Assembly: GCF_001039355.2 (NCBI RefSeq)
Contig: NW_019775591.1
Span: 650,745 to 714,744, forward strand
Source of the DNA: Lingula anatina
Taxonomy: Eukaryota > Brachiopoda > Lingulata > Lingulida > Lingulidae
Reading direction: 5' to 3'
DNA: 64,000 nucleotides
The notes under the pieces are model-generated. The model was not told the DNA's origin. It worked only from the letters and a program-made list of their open reading frames with translations, and did not search any database. Position 1 is the first letter of the stretch. The number at the start of each line of letters is the position of its first letter. The position numbers and the translations under genes were made by a program. Positions 40,201-52,946 of this stretch are shown piece by piece.

Positions 40201-42251
40201 TTTTTATCGCTTTCTGGCTCTCTAAGACTACTTCAAATATCCCTGGAAAGAATGCCTACAGTGGTGTCATCGTATTGGGCGCCATCGTATCGGGCTTAGA
40301 ACTATATAACCCATGCCGTCACTGTAGCTTGAATAATTTGTTATGAAGTCATGAACACTCAATCACAATTAATGTTTCATTGAACCAAGGTATTATTTTG
40401 TCTTATTAACGATAAAAAAACCTGAACACATGCGGGCATTTTAAGATATTAACTGCCATGGATTTTTTGTACGTTGTTCAATAATGTCATAGTTAAATTG
40501 ATCACCCCGAAACCGTCAAATGGTGTTTGTATGATATGACGCCATCGGAACAATAGCATTAATTTGGAATGGAATTAAGTCAGTGAACACTAAATATTTA
40601 TGCATTATTCAAAACGTATACATTGGTTCGTACATGTAAAGGCAGTACGGTAAGTTATGAGTTTTTGTCTAACATGGAGTCCTTAATTAAAGGGCGACGC
40701 CATAGGATTAACCTGCCGAAATGGATTTTCCACGGGAAAATAAGCAATTTTCTCGTACTCACTAATCATTTATTTATCCTTCTTGGCACTTGGATTCGAC
40801 CCTTAATTAAATTTTAAAAAGTTGATTTAGTTTAAAATGGCTGGCCAGTCATTATAACGACCATCTTCCTAAGCTCCGATGGAAGTAGGCCTATCAACTT
40901 TAGGTACACGCTCAAGAAAAAATATTTAAGGGGGTGCATGATTTCATTTCAAGGTACACATGTAAGGTTTTAGGAGAAGCTGCATGTGGATGGCAAAAAT
41001 AAGCATTTTCAAACCCATGAAGTGTAGGGCCTACCTTCACACTCTAATAGGCGGGCTATAAATGCAAATAATACGAAATTCTGAGCAAAAGCACTCGATT
41101 TTATCTTTTTATTTATTTTCAGCATCAAAATTGTCACTGCATGGTTTCTATCTTTCATAAGTACTCTGGACAGGTTGTCGTTAACGTAGTTATTTAATTT
41201 TGATTTTGATTAATTATAAAGCTGCTGTATCTCCAAATGTATAACAATAAAATATTGGCATCAGTGCGGCTTTAGGGGGTAGGCCTACGTGTGTGTCAGG
41301 GAGGGTCCTGACGTCGACCTCCCCCATTTCGATTTCTGAAAAAAGTCACACCAATTAATGGTCCCCTCTTGAAATTAATTGTTTGACAGCTGAATCATTG
41401 TTTTAAACCGGTCGCCCTCTAAAATACCAACATTTCTCGGGGGTCCGCCGAACCCCAAGCCAAAGGGGGGGGGGGGGGGGGGGGCGGCTCCCCATTCGCG
41501 GCTAGTCATTCCCAAAATCCAGACCCCTTTCAAACAATCCTGGGTATATATAGGCTGTTAATTTTAGAAGACGGGAAAATTATTGGTTTCTTTTCGTGCC
41601 AGAAAGATTATAAAGTGTTGCATGTAACAAAAAATAATAAATTAATGACTGGGGAAAAGTACCAGCAATGTCCCAGTAACAGAAACAGTAGGCCTAGCTA
41701 CAGTTGTATTTTTAGAAATGTGTAAGCCGGGAATTTCCCAGGGATGGTTAACTGGTTTGAACTGGAAACGAACCTCCCAGTGATAAAAAAAGTCAAAACA
41801 ATAATGTAATACGATAAACTGAGAGCATAAACGCGAATTTATTCCTCTACAGAGATGAAAACCCTTGATGCCAGAGACAACGGATGGACAAAGAGAAAAG
41901 CAAAACTTGTTTACTGTCATCTCTGGTGTATAGATGGCGCCACTGTCTTATTCATGTGTGACCTCAGTAGCAACAGAAATAACAACACCTTTGTGTATTC
42001 TTTCTGATATTTGGATAACATATTTGGATATGAACGTTTAGTTTCACTTTTGACACTAACTAGATGCTCCAACTTCATAAAAAAAGTTGCATGCACGAGC
42101 GCATACTTGTCTTGCCTTAACGTGACCTACTTATCAGGTCGCCATTTTGGAATAAGTGGGAATCTAGTTTGAACTAGCTGAGAAAAAAGGGGAATTCCGT
42201 GCAGAGACTGAATCATAAGGGATATAAAATATGTAAAAGCGATAACATAGC
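37204..42251. other. 3' UTR of the SLC36-type gene and intergenic region
   Basis: The first part, to roughly 38.3-38.8 kb, is probably 3' UTR ending at one of the AATAAA signals (38269, 38506, 38814). It contains a TTAT microsatellite at about 37706-37740. From 39 to 42.2 kb no exon is supported. A long G run (about 41466-41484) is a likely sequencing weak point. The NUP98 promoter should lie in the last kilobase; GCCATTTTGG at about 42142 resembles a YY1-type site, which is weak evidence. Confidence 0.45.
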
Positions 42252-45200
42252 ATAGAAAAGCAATAAGGTAAAGTGTCTTTTCTGTAGGACCGTTTCTTAT
42301 GGTAAAAGTGGCTTATTTCACTTTTGTCTACTTCCCGCGCATGTGACCAGTAGTGTGCCAATTTTTTAAAATATCTAAGTTAATCTTTGTTTCATTTTTG
42401 ATACTGTGGTGCATTGGAACATATTGCATTTAACTTGACACTTATTTGATGCCAAATCTTTAGGCACTACTATCGGATAGATAACGAGTGATAAAAAAAC
42501 ACGTTCTACTTCCAGATTCTAAATTTTATTGACATTTTATTTGTGGAAGATGAAAATTTTATTTTGTTCTCTGTATGTTCGCAGTAATTCCCCCACATAT
42601 GTACTATATACAGCTGTAATAAAATTTAAATGTGTACTTTTTTACAGGTCATTTATTCCAGGACGTAGAAATAAAGACAAAGTGGAAGAAACTGACGTGA
42701 AAAATCTGCTAGTACAAAAAAAGTGAAATCTGTCACCATAAACCATGTTTGGTGCAAACAAACCATTTGGTTTTGGTGGTGGCACTGGAAGTGAGTAACT
42801 TTTTAATTTTCATGTATTTAAAGTAGAATAAATGTATTTGCTTTGACCCATTTACTTTTATAAGGCATATATTTATATGTGTATTAATTTTTTTAATAAG
42901 AGTAAACTGGTAAAACTATACAGCAAAGTTTCTGTCTTTATAGTGCCATGTATTTATGTCTATTTACCCAGAGTCTGATGAATAATGTTTTGCTTTTTAC
43001 TTGAATTTTCAGCATCATTTGGGGCATCAACACCATTTGGGGGAGGTGAGTGCTTGTATACTTTGACTAGAATAATGTAACATGTTGATATTAATTAAAT
43101 GTAAAATATCATATTTGAAAATAAATTTTGAAACTTAATAATTCAGATACAAAATAAATAAATAAATAAATAAATTTATTTTTCACGTTAACTTACATAT
43201 AGTTATAGATATCAAAGTACAAATATGTCACAAGTTTATGAACCCTGATATTATGTTTTCCTATCAAATTGCGCTGTCTAAAGGTACAACTAGTACTTTT
43301 GGTGCAAAACCCACAGGTACTGCTACCACATTTGGGACACCAGCCTTTGGAAGCCAGACTCCAGCCTCAGGGGGGCTATTTGGGGGCAATGCCAACACAC
43401 AGCAAACTGGGGGACTGTTTGGAGGGACATCTTTCTCCTCTGCAGGAGGATCTGGTGGGTTTTGTAGGTATACTTTTTCCTGTTTGATCATGTAGGGATA
43501 TCAGTGATGCATTTACAGATGGACCTGCTAGATTCAGGAAATTGGATTACTTGTAACATCTGAAAGTATTTCCTTTTTTTTTTAAAAGAATTTTAATAAA
43601 AAAATTTTAAATAATAACTGATGTCGAATTTCTTTAAACAAAGATGATTTGTAATATGACTTATATATTTAGTGTCTTCATAATGGTATTAATTGTATTT
43701 ATGTATTAATGCAGTCTGTAGCTGTTGCGGATCATAATCTCAGTTGTTAAAGAAACATTTTTTGAGTGAAGGTGGTTGTAAAAGACTNATAGAAAAGCAA
43801 TAAGGTAAAGTGTCTTTTCTGTAGGACCGTTTCTTATGGTAAAAGTGGCTTATTTCACTTTTGTCTACTTCCCGCGCATGTGACCAGTAGTGTGCCAATT
43901 TTTTAAAATATCTAAGTTAATCTTTGTTTCATTTTTGATACTGTGGTGCATTGGAACATATTGCATTTAACTTGACACTTATTTGATGCCAAATCTTTAG
44001 GCACTACTATCGGATAGATAACGAGTGATAAAAAAACACGTTCTACTTCCAGATTCTAAATTTTATTGACATTTTATTTGTGGAAGATGAAAATTTTATT
44101 TTGTTCTCTGTATGTTCGCAGTAATTCCCCCACATATGTACTATATACAGCTGTAATAAAATTTAAATGTGTACTTTTTTACAGGTCATTTATTCCAGGA
44201 CGTAGAAATAAAGACAAAGTGGAAGAAACTGACGTGAAAAATCTGCTAGTACAAAAAAAGTGAAATCTGTCACCATAAACCATGTTTGGTGCAAACAAAC
44301 CATTTGGTTTTGGTGGTGGCACTGGAAGTGAGTAACTTTTTAATTTTCATGTATTTAAAGTAGAATAAATGTATTTGCTTTGACCCATTTACTTTTATAA
44401 GGCATATATTTATATGTGTATTAATTTTTTTAATAAGAGTAAACTGGTAAAACTATACAGCAAAGTTTCTGTCTTTATAGTGCCATGTATTTATGTCTAT
44501 TTACCCAGAGTCTGATGAATAATGTTTTGCTTTTTACTTGAATTTTCAGCATCATTTGGGGCATCAACACCATTTGGGGGAGGTGAGTGCTTGTATACTT
44601 TGACTAGAATAATGTAACATGTTGATATTAATTAAATGTAAAATATCATATTTGAAAATAAATTTTGAAACTTAATAATTCAGATACAAAATAAATAAAT
44701 AAATAAATAAATTTATTTTTCACGTTAACTTACATATAGTTATAGATATCAAAGTACAAATATGTCACAAGTTTATGAACCCTGATATTATGTTTTCCTA
44801 TCAAATTGCGCTGTCTAAAGGTACAACTAGTACTTTTGGTGCAAAACCCACAGGTACTGCTACCACATTTGGGACACCAGCCTTTGGAAGCCAGACTCCA
44901 GCCTCAGGGGGGCTATTTGGGGGCAATGCCAACACACAGCAAACTGGGGGACTGTTTGGAGGGACATCTTTCTCCTCTGCAGGAGGATCTGGTGGGTTTT
45001 GTAGGTATACTTTTTCCTGTTTGATCATGTAGGGATATCAGTGATGCATTTACAGATGGACCTGCTAGATTCAGGAAATTGGATTACTTGTAACATCTGA
45101 AAGTATTTCCTTTTTTTTTTAAAAGAATTTTAATAAAAAAATTTTAAATAATAACTGATGTCGAATTTCTTTAAACAAAGATGATTTGTAATATGACTTA

Positions 45201-45324
45201 TATATTTAGTGTCTTCATAATGGTATTAATTGTATTTATGTATTAATGCAGTCTGTAGCTGTTGCGGATCATAATCTCAGTTGTTAAAGAAACATTTTTT
45301 GAGTGAAGGTGGTTGTAAAAGACT
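42252..45324. repeat. 1,536-bp apparently exact tandem duplication across a single N
   Basis: Bases 42252-43787 recur at 43789-45324 (offset 1,537), including the first three NUP98 coding exons and their introns; I saw no difference by eye. The copies meet at the N at 43788. The simplest explanation is two contigs whose overlapping ends were abutted instead of merged, so the second set of exons (44282-44327, 44550-44582, 44821-44991) is probably not real. Confidence 0.92.
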
Positions 45325-48300
45325 TATAATTGCAATTCTGCCATTTTTGTTTTCCCAGCATTTGGCAGTCAACCTACAACACAGACCACCAGTTTGTTTG
45401 CCAGTTCTAGCACTGGTGGAGGAGGGTTATTTGCCACACCATCAACCAGCTCAGCCTTTGGAGCCAAGACACCGGGGTTTGGAGTGGGAAGTGAGTTGGT
45501 CACCTTCTTGAAATTTGTCTCACCATCTTATATAAATTGTTGTTGTTCAGAAATGACATGTTGGACTAAAGTTTTTGTTTTACTTAGGAAAAAAATCTGT
45601 TTTTTTTTTTTTTTTTAATCTAAGGAAATTTTTCTTAGCCTAGTTAACGTGATTGCAACCAAGTGTTGATTTTTTTTTCATTTTGTGGGTAGTAAATGTT
45701 TGTGAGCAAATGGAGTAAACTTCAAAGAAATATGGGCTCTATCTATATCTAAAGTTTGGCTTGGTTTGTTGGCATATGTTACAACCATTTTGTATCAAGT
45801 ACTTAATGAATGCTACCTGTAAGAGGTAGGTACTGCCATAACCACACAATTATGATGAACACAGTATGCAAGGTCAAACTCTCCATTTTAGATACCAGTT
45901 TTGGTGGCACTTCCACAGGCACCAGTCTGTTTGGCAGCACCACCCAAACCTCCACAGGCACCCTGCCATTTGGTACCACAGGCACCACTGGGGGCAGCAG
46001 TCTCTTTGGAGGAGGTGCAGGTAGGTTCTTAGAAGGTTATAATGTGGGGGGAGGTGCAGGTAGGTTTCTATTAGGCTATACATACCACGGGGCTGATATC
46101 TAAACAAAAGGATTGCAGGGATCGATATAATGAATGAGACGGAGTGACTGCCACGTGCGAAAGATGGACAGGAAATTAGCCAACTACTCGCAGAAAACCA
46201 CTGACCCATGTCCCTGTCAAGACACGCGCAACCACAAACCTTTCACGTAAATGAAAATGATTGGACGGTGACCGCAATTAGGCGGTATACGCGGGGAAAG
46301 TCCATTCTTTGATATCACCCCATGCGCGGTGATATCAGCATGTTCTATTCAAAGTTAGGGGGTTTGGGTGGGGAATACGCACGATTTCCCTTTGTATGTA
46401 TGACAAATAATGCACTGTTACCCCCTCACCCGATATCCACGATAGCATGCCTCGCTGACGCTCGACCTGTTATTGTGATATCGGGCTCGTGGACAGTGCA
46501 TTATTTACTACATAATGCAGGGGAGGTGGAGGTAGGTTCTGATTAGGTTACAATGCGGGGGGAGTTGCAGGTAGGTTCTGATTAGGTTATAATATGGAGG
46601 AAGGTGCAGGTAGGTTCTTATTAGGTTATAATGAAGGAAGAGGTGGAGGTAGGTTCTGATTAGGTTATAATGCATGGGGAGGGTAGGTTTTGATTAGGTT
46701 ATAATGCAGGGGAAGGTGCAGGTAGGTTCTTATTAGGTTATAATGCAGGGGGCGCAGGTAGGTTTTAATTAGGTTANTAGTAAATGTTTGTGAGCAAATG
46801 GAGTAAACTTCAAACAAATATGGGCTCTATCTATATCTAAAGTTTGGCTTGGTTTGTTGGCATATGTTTCAACCATTTGGTATCAAATACTAGATAAGTA
46901 CTGCCATAACCACACACTTGTGATGAACACAGTATGCAAGGTCAAACTGTCCATTTTAGATACCAGTTTTGGTGGCACTTCCACAGGCACCAGTCTGTTT
47001 GGCAGCACCACCCACACCTCCACAGGCACCTTGCCATTTGGTACCACAGGCACCACTGGGGGCAGCAGTCTCTTTGGAGGAGGTGCAGGTAGGTTTTGAT
47101 TAGGTTATAATGTGGGGGGAGGTGCAGGTAGGTTTTAATTAGGTTATAATGTGAGGGGGAGGTGCAGGTAGGTTGTAATTAGGTTATAATGTGAGGGGGA
47201 GGTGCAGGTAGGTTTTAATGAGGTTATAATGCAGGGGGTGTTATGTATATATTCTTTATGTTAATCTAAGACTACCTCTCCATGCCCCACTTGGTGATGG
47301 ATATCTATAAAAATAGATGAATTATTGATTTAAAAAAAAACTTTGCTGCACCCTTAAGGGTTAGTAGGATTTTCAATATGAATACATATAAACCACGCAC
47401 TTGTACTGATGCAAGTGTAGGTTTTAACAATGTCATCCAAAGCATAATTGGTGACTTGTGATACATCACTTATAATATGTTTCTATTTCAGCCACAGCAT
47501 TTGGCACTGCTCAAACTGGCACCACAGTGAAATTCAACCCACTGCCAGGCAGTGATAACATGTTGAAAAATGGCGTCTCACAGACTATCAACACCAAGCA
47601 TCAGTGCATCACGGCCATGAAGGAGTATGAGAGTAAGAGTTTAGAGGTGAGGAGAAAGCTGCATTTAAGACAATCAACAATTTCTTGTCTATTAAGGCTT
47701 AAATAGTTTTGGGTAATATATGTAAGCATTATGTTTATTTATTGGGTTTCAGAATGGTTATAAACCATTCTGAAACCCAATAAATAAACATAATGCTACA
47801 TCAATTATGTTTAAGACATAAGATTTCAAAGAAATCTCCCATATCAAATACTAATTAAGAAGCTGTTTCAAACAATTTGGCATCTGAATAAACAAAAGAA
47901 AATAATAACTTGATTTTCTTTAATGCAGGAACTTCGCATGGAAGATTACGCAGCCAATCGTAAAGGTCCCCAGCAGGGGGCGACAGCGGGGACGGGTCTG
48001 TTTGGTAATACACAGACTGGACAGACGTCGGCTTTTGGGTTTGGTCAGCCTCAACAGCAACAACAACAGCAACAACAGACAACTGGAGGATTTGGAAGTG
48101 GTAAGTGTATGTATATTTCTAATTCAGTTCTTTGACTTTTGGTGGTATATTTTCTTTTAATCAGTTGGTTTCAAGTTATTTATTATTTTATTTTTATTTT
48201 TATTTATCTTTTTTTTGCGGGGGGGGGGGACAAAGCTGATTGCTTTCAGTTTTTAATCAAAATCTTTTTCATTAGCAATTTGCAAATTTGTTACATTTCG

Positions 48301-51300
48301 ATGTTAACCCAGAACATTTTTGTGATTAATTATGTTGAGTTCGAGTCAGATACAGATATGGTTAATTATCAAATTCATTATGTGTTTATAATAGTGTTCT
48401 TTAGCATAATTTTAACATTGTAGCATAAGCAATTAAAGTGGGAATTTTTTTCTGATTTCCTAGCATTTGGCAACACTTCTACCGGTTTATTTGGTCAACA
48501 GCAGAACACAGGTGGCAGCAGCCTGTTTGGACAGACCAAACCTACATTTGGAACTGCTACTACCACTGCAGCTAGTACAGGGTTTGGGACAGGATTTGGA
48601 ACCACCAGTACAGGAGGTGGGACATCTCTGTTTGGACAGCAACAGAGCAAGGTAAGCTGAAAACACAAAACTCTAGCCTGTCTGCTGAATTGTACATTTT
48701 GACTTAAAATGTATATAGTAGAACTTTATAATTGTAGAAATAGATAAAGTATGGGTTTTTGGTCAGAAATTTTCTTTAATTGACCAGCTTGAAAGATACC
48801 TGATTCTCTTTTTATGCTGAATGGTTAAAATATTTAGGGTAATATCAGAAAATATGATTACACTTTGTAAACAATAATGGCTGTTATGTTTTTAAAAACG
48901 TCTTTAAAGCACAACTGAAAACAACCAAGGGCAACTATCTATCCCCTGCAAACTTGTAGCATTGAGATTCTGACTCCAAATACTTGCTATAATCCACTAT
49001 ATTCACAGAAAGTTTTTTTTCTTCCAACATTTTAGCCACTGTTTGGCAACACAACCACCTCTCAGGCCGGTGGAATATTTGGCCAGACATCCACAGCTTC
49101 AACTGGATTTGGCACTGGCGGGTTTGGCACCAGTACAGGATTTAACAGCACACAGACTGGGGTAAGTGATAAGGTATTTCTGCCTGGGTCCTGATAAAAT
49201 GTAATGTTTGCATTGTTTATATATGCCCATCTGTATTTGTATCACTATGTGTCATTGTACAAACAAATTAGTTTTGTTTTCCCATTATGAAGAGATGATA
49301 GGGAAATATTTTATTTTATGCAAAAAGATACCTAGAAAAAGAGTCTAACTTTGGCACTGGGGTGTCAAATTCTGTTAATGCATTAAATTTCCTTTATATA
49401 CATCTTAAATATTGATTTAATTTAAATTTTAGGGTCTTTTTGGCCAGAAACCTCTAGGTTTTGGTACAACCAGCACAGCCACCACAAACACAGGGACTAC
49501 ATTTGGCTTTGGACAAACCAACAGCAGTCTCTTTGCCAAGCCTACCACAAGCACTGGGTTTGGCTTTGGGCAGTCTACTGGCTTCAGTAAGTATAGTTAT
49601 GTAGGCTTGGAGATTGAATTGTTTAGCTGTGACCTTAACATTTTGTTTTGAGATTCAGTGAGAGTTTTCATTGTACACCTTAATTATCTATATAACTTGT
49701 ACTTTTATACTTTCCTGTTCCCATGCGTGAACTTTATTTAAATGTCACATTGTCATTTGCGTGATAATTATTAGCGGGTACTTTACAGTCTTCTTTTTAA
49801 CCACGATCTCTCTATGGAGAATCTAACTCGTATTTAGAAAGCTTCTTGTGTCTTATATTGGAGTTAAGTGAAAATACACTTAAGTAATAACCATGTAGTC
49901 CTAGGCTATGATCATATTAGAACGATTACTTCAAGCAACAGCACTTGAAGGCAGCCATCAGGTCATAAAACTGAATTGGTTGAGACCAGTTAAATGCATT
50001 TTTCCTACGTTTCAGATGCCAACACTGGAAGCACACTATTTGGCAACAAGCCTGCTGGATTTGGTGCCGCGTCCACTGGGTTTGGGAACGCGCTGGGAGG
50101 CCTTTCCACGGGAACCAGCTTTAACTTTAATGCTACTGATAACAAGCCAGCCTTTGGCACAGGTCTGAACCTTGGAGGTAATGCACAGAAAGAAGAGATG
50201 AATTTAAGACTGCATTCACAACAGTGGACTTACTAGTCTGGGGATCAAATGTGGTGACCCACTTACATGCTTGCTGTCAAATCTCTTAATTTCACGCGGG
50301 ACGGGAGGAGGGGGGGATTGTGCCACAAGCATTCAAGTGGGTAGGCCATATTTGATCTGCGGACTAAATACGCAGTTGTAAATGTGGTCTAAGTCTCAGT
50401 GGCAAATTAAAGGATTTCGATCAAATTACCATTGATTTGAGAACGACAGTTTTTATTTGAATAGGAAAAAATTGAAGTGCACAACTTAAGCTGTGATTTT
50501 GTTGTTTTTCCAAAAGTAAGTAAGAAAACTGTTTGTAATTGCCTAGCAGCATTGCTAAGATTGTGTGTATATTTTCAGGCTTTGGCCAGACGGGTGGTCT
50601 GGGGGCTACCACAACACTGTCCACAGCTGGAGCCACACTGGGAAGGTATGTCCACCTGTGTGTGTTTGTATGTGGGTGTGTGTCTTCCATTCATTTGATT
50701 TAGGTAAAGGTTTCAGGGGGAAAGATGACAATAATGTTATATGGTGTGGTTAATTACAGCTGTCAGAGCCTATGGATTTATGGGGCAAACACTGTTGAGT
50801 ATGTAAATAGGCTCATGCTGTTTATGATATACAGTGATAATAATCTAAATTGGGTTTATAGGGCAAACACTGTAAAATGTGTAATTGAGCTATATTTTAA
50901 GACATTCTCACAGGGAATTTTGAAATTTTGCCTTGTGCTTGTGGAAATGAGAAATCAGTGATGAATTGTTTGACCAATTGATGTGAGGTTAACTTTTCAT
51001 CAAATACATATAACATCATATACATGAAAATGAATCTGCATGAAAAAAAGTAAAAAACAATAAGTGTGTGCAAATAATTCTGGGTTTCTTTACAGCAGTA
51101 ACATTTCCTTAACAAAGTAGATAACCATGTATTTTCAACATTACATTTTCACTATTTGATGAAACTGTGAATTTATTTGGACTTATTATTAACTCTGTTC
51201 TTTTCTCCTTATATAGTAATACAGATGCGGCTATTCTGGCTGCTCAGCAGGCACAGATACAACAGCAGTTGATGGCACTGGCAAGTGCCCCATATGGAGA

Positions 51301-52219
51301 CTCTCCACTTTTCAGAAATCTGAAACTGGTAAGTAATTAGGTACAAAATTTGTACATAGTAATATGCTGTACCAAATCCCTGGATGTGTTTTCTTGGTAA
51401 TTGCTTTATGCTCCTCCACAATGAGTACAATATTAAGAATTTTGTGGTGAGAAAATTTTTTCAGTGTGAATTTTGTTTAACATTTCTGTAATTAAGTATT
51501 ATTTATATCTATGCATAATTTTAGATTTAAATGAAAAATGTTGACAGTGAGCTCTGCATCAAGATAAACTTTAAAGTAATGCTTATACTTTGAAATTTTC
51601 CCCTCAGGATCCTTCAAAGAGGGAAGATATGAAGCCGACCAACCCCCTGGCCCAGAAGGCAGCTCTGAACACCTCTTCACAGTACAAAGTTAGCTCCAGA
51701 CCTTCAGCAAAGATCAAACCCAAACCACTGCATTCTTTGGTCAACGGAAAGGTAGGGCTTGGTTTATGAAAACATTTAGTTATTCAGTTGGAAATATAGT
51801 TTTTACCTTCTAGATTTATTACTGTGATCACACTGTATTGTGTTGCTTTCTCCAGAAAGAGAAGTGGTTGAAATGGACTCTTTAAGTCCAACAATAGATA
51901 TAGAATGCATTAAAAAATATTATACCTGTAGGTCTAGCTGGTAGAGTACACATGCTCTTGACTTGGGACGACAGAAAGATTTTATATAATATACGTTGAA
52001 TCTCCAGGGGAAGATACACTTCAATACATTTTAATGCATTAAACTAGTGCATTAAAAAAGCATGAAAAGTATTTGAATTTGAAGATTTTTGTTCATAACT
52101 CAAACTTAATTATGGCTTTGATTTTGCAGGCCTTAAAGAAATTTAATATCAAAAGCAATATACCCAGTACTCATTTCAGTTGGACAAAGAACTATGTATG
52201 TATGTATGTATGTATGTAT

Positions 52220-52275
<56 letters not shown>

Positions 52276-52946
52276 TCAGGCTCAGCTGTTTGATGGACTG
52301 GAGGAGGAAGATTGCACGTTTGGCAATGACACATTTGTACCTAGGCGCAGCGTGAAGAAGCTGGTCATCAAGAACAACAGGAATGGATCAAGTCCACCGA
52401 GTCGTTCTTCCTCTCAGATAGAGGGGGACCTAGAGCAGACTTCTCCATTCAGACTGGGGGGTGCGAGGAATGGGCTAAGGTGCGTATTGAGTATCAGTTA
52501 TGGTTTTGATCATTTTAAGATTTTTTGATTTATTATTGATTCTTAATTAATTAATTAATTAATTAATTAATTTATTTATTTTGGCAAGATTTGCTGCGAG
52601 TATTTGAAACTATTCTAAATGCTTTAAATGATTTGAAGAAAATGAGCACTGTTTAATTATTTTTGCCAATTTTCCAGTGGTTTTCTTAAGAACTTGAATG
52701 GCAATTTGAATAGCAATATTTTGTTTTTCTAGCCTTCAGGACGAGCAAACCCCCCCCCCTGTCATTAAAAATAGCCAGCCAATAACCCAGCAGAGGAAGA
52801 ACGTTAATGGTGACACCCCAGGACCTCGTCCAAGCCTGGATGACTCCATTGCGGCACTGAATGCTAAGAATACAGCCAAAAGTGCTGAAGCCATGAAGAG
52901 AGATGTGGAATCAGGCGGAGAGAGCGAGGAGGAGGAGGACAGTGAG
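42745..52946 (+). CDS. NUP98: Nucleoporin NUP98, FG/GLEBS part; C-terminus not found
   Basis: NUP98 forms the FG permeability barrier of the nuclear pore and docks the mRNA export factor RAE1. Exons (first copies): 42745-42790, 43013-43045, 43284-43454, 45359-45490, 45892-46020, 47492-47646, 47929-48100, 48464-48651, 49036-49161, 49433-49586, 50016-50177, 50579-50645, 51217-51328, 51608-51751, 52280-52479 and 52733-52946. They give 735 codons in phase. MFGANKPFGFGG opens a long FG/GLFG region (GLFGG, SLFGS, GLFGQ). The RAE1-binding GLEBS motif spans 47492-47646 and the next exon (VKFNPLPGSDNM, HQCITAMKEYESKSLEELR). A Q-rich stretch and more GLFG follow, then the linker (SPLFRNLKL, KLVIKNN). 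The last exon ends in an acidic EEEEDSE. The autoproteolytic domain (HFS cleavage site) and any NUP96 part should follow but were not found. A 5' UTR acceptor is at 42647. Two assembly duplications inflate the raw exon count. Confidence 0.95.
46021..46776 (+). repeat. Minisatellite of about 39 bp repeating a 5' splice site
   Basis: The unit reads roughly GGAGGTGCAGGTAGGTTCTG followed by ATTAGGTTATAATGCAGG. It is repeated in variant form at 46021-46080 and 46517-46776, and again after the second exon copy (47089-47236). The first unit begins with the exon end and its donor, so most units carry a perfect or near-perfect copy of GGTGCAG|GTAGGT. Confidence 0.88.
46084..46510 (-). mobile_element. 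427-bp non-autonomous repeat, copy A
   Basis: Nearly identical, in opposite orientation, to 55139-55565. It has no coding capacity; the open frame inside it is shared by both copies. One end (46405-46507) is a long imperfect hairpin, AAATAATGCACTG through CAGTGCATTATTT. No terminal inverted repeats or clear target duplication are visible, so its class is unknown. It splits the minisatellite, and the allelic copy after 46777 lacks it. Confidence 0.8.
47725..47797. repeat. Perfect 35-bp inverted repeat with 3-nt loop
   Basis: The left arm 47725-47759 and right arm 47763-47797 are exact reverse complements separated by ATA. It lies in the NUP98 intron between the two GLEBS exons. It could form a stable RNA or DNA hairpin, or be a fold-back sequencing artefact. 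Confidence 0.9.
51927..52010 (+). repeat. Possible tRNA-derived SINE head, decayed
   Basis: TCTAGCTGGTAGAGTA at about 51943 resembles a pol III A box, and GTTGAATCTCC at 51995-52005 resembles a B box, with plausible spacing and a CTCTTGACTTGGGACGACAG middle like an anticodon arm. It does not fold into an intact tRNA. It is a guess from motif resemblance in a NUP98 intron. Confidence 0.3.
52195..52276. repeat. Compound (GTAT)n-(TTA)n microsatellite abutting a NUP98 acceptor
   Basis: About six GTAT units run into about 18 ATT units, which end directly at TTTCAG, the acceptor of the exon starting at 52280. The repeat therefore occupies the branch point and polypyrimidine zone. Confidence 0.95.

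Larger units (their letters stand above)
45690..47236. repeat. Diverged duplication of one NUP98 exon across an N, probably two alleles
   Basis: The stretch from 45690 recurs from 46778, just after the N at 46777, including the 129-bp exon (45892-46020 and 46960-47088). Unlike the exact overlap upstream, the copies differ: substitutions, an indel of about 20 bp before the exon, and one amino acid change (TTQTS versus TTHTS). Only the first copy carries the 427-bp repeat insertion. This fits two haplotypes placed in series, although a true in-frame exon duplication cannot be excluded because 129 is divisible by 3. Confidence 0.8.

Noticed and set aside
43264-43491. Minus-strand 75-residue open frame, repeated at 44801-45028
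   Set aside because: Antisense shadow of the GLFG-coding NUP98 exon and of its duplicated copy.
46322-46546. 74-residue open frame also present, reversed, at 55111-55326
   Set aside because: Conserved only because both copies of the non-coding repeat are nearly identical. No protein-like features, and it runs through the hairpin.
46516-46776. Regularly spaced repeats that might be taken for a CRISPR array
   Set aside because: Units of about 39 bp are contiguous with no unique spacers, vary in sequence, and lie in a eukaryotic intron. It is a minisatellite.
46960-47088. A genuine extra NUP98 exon
   Set aside because: It follows an N and is paired with duplicated intron sequence on both sides, so an allelic copy is more likely, though the phase would allow it.
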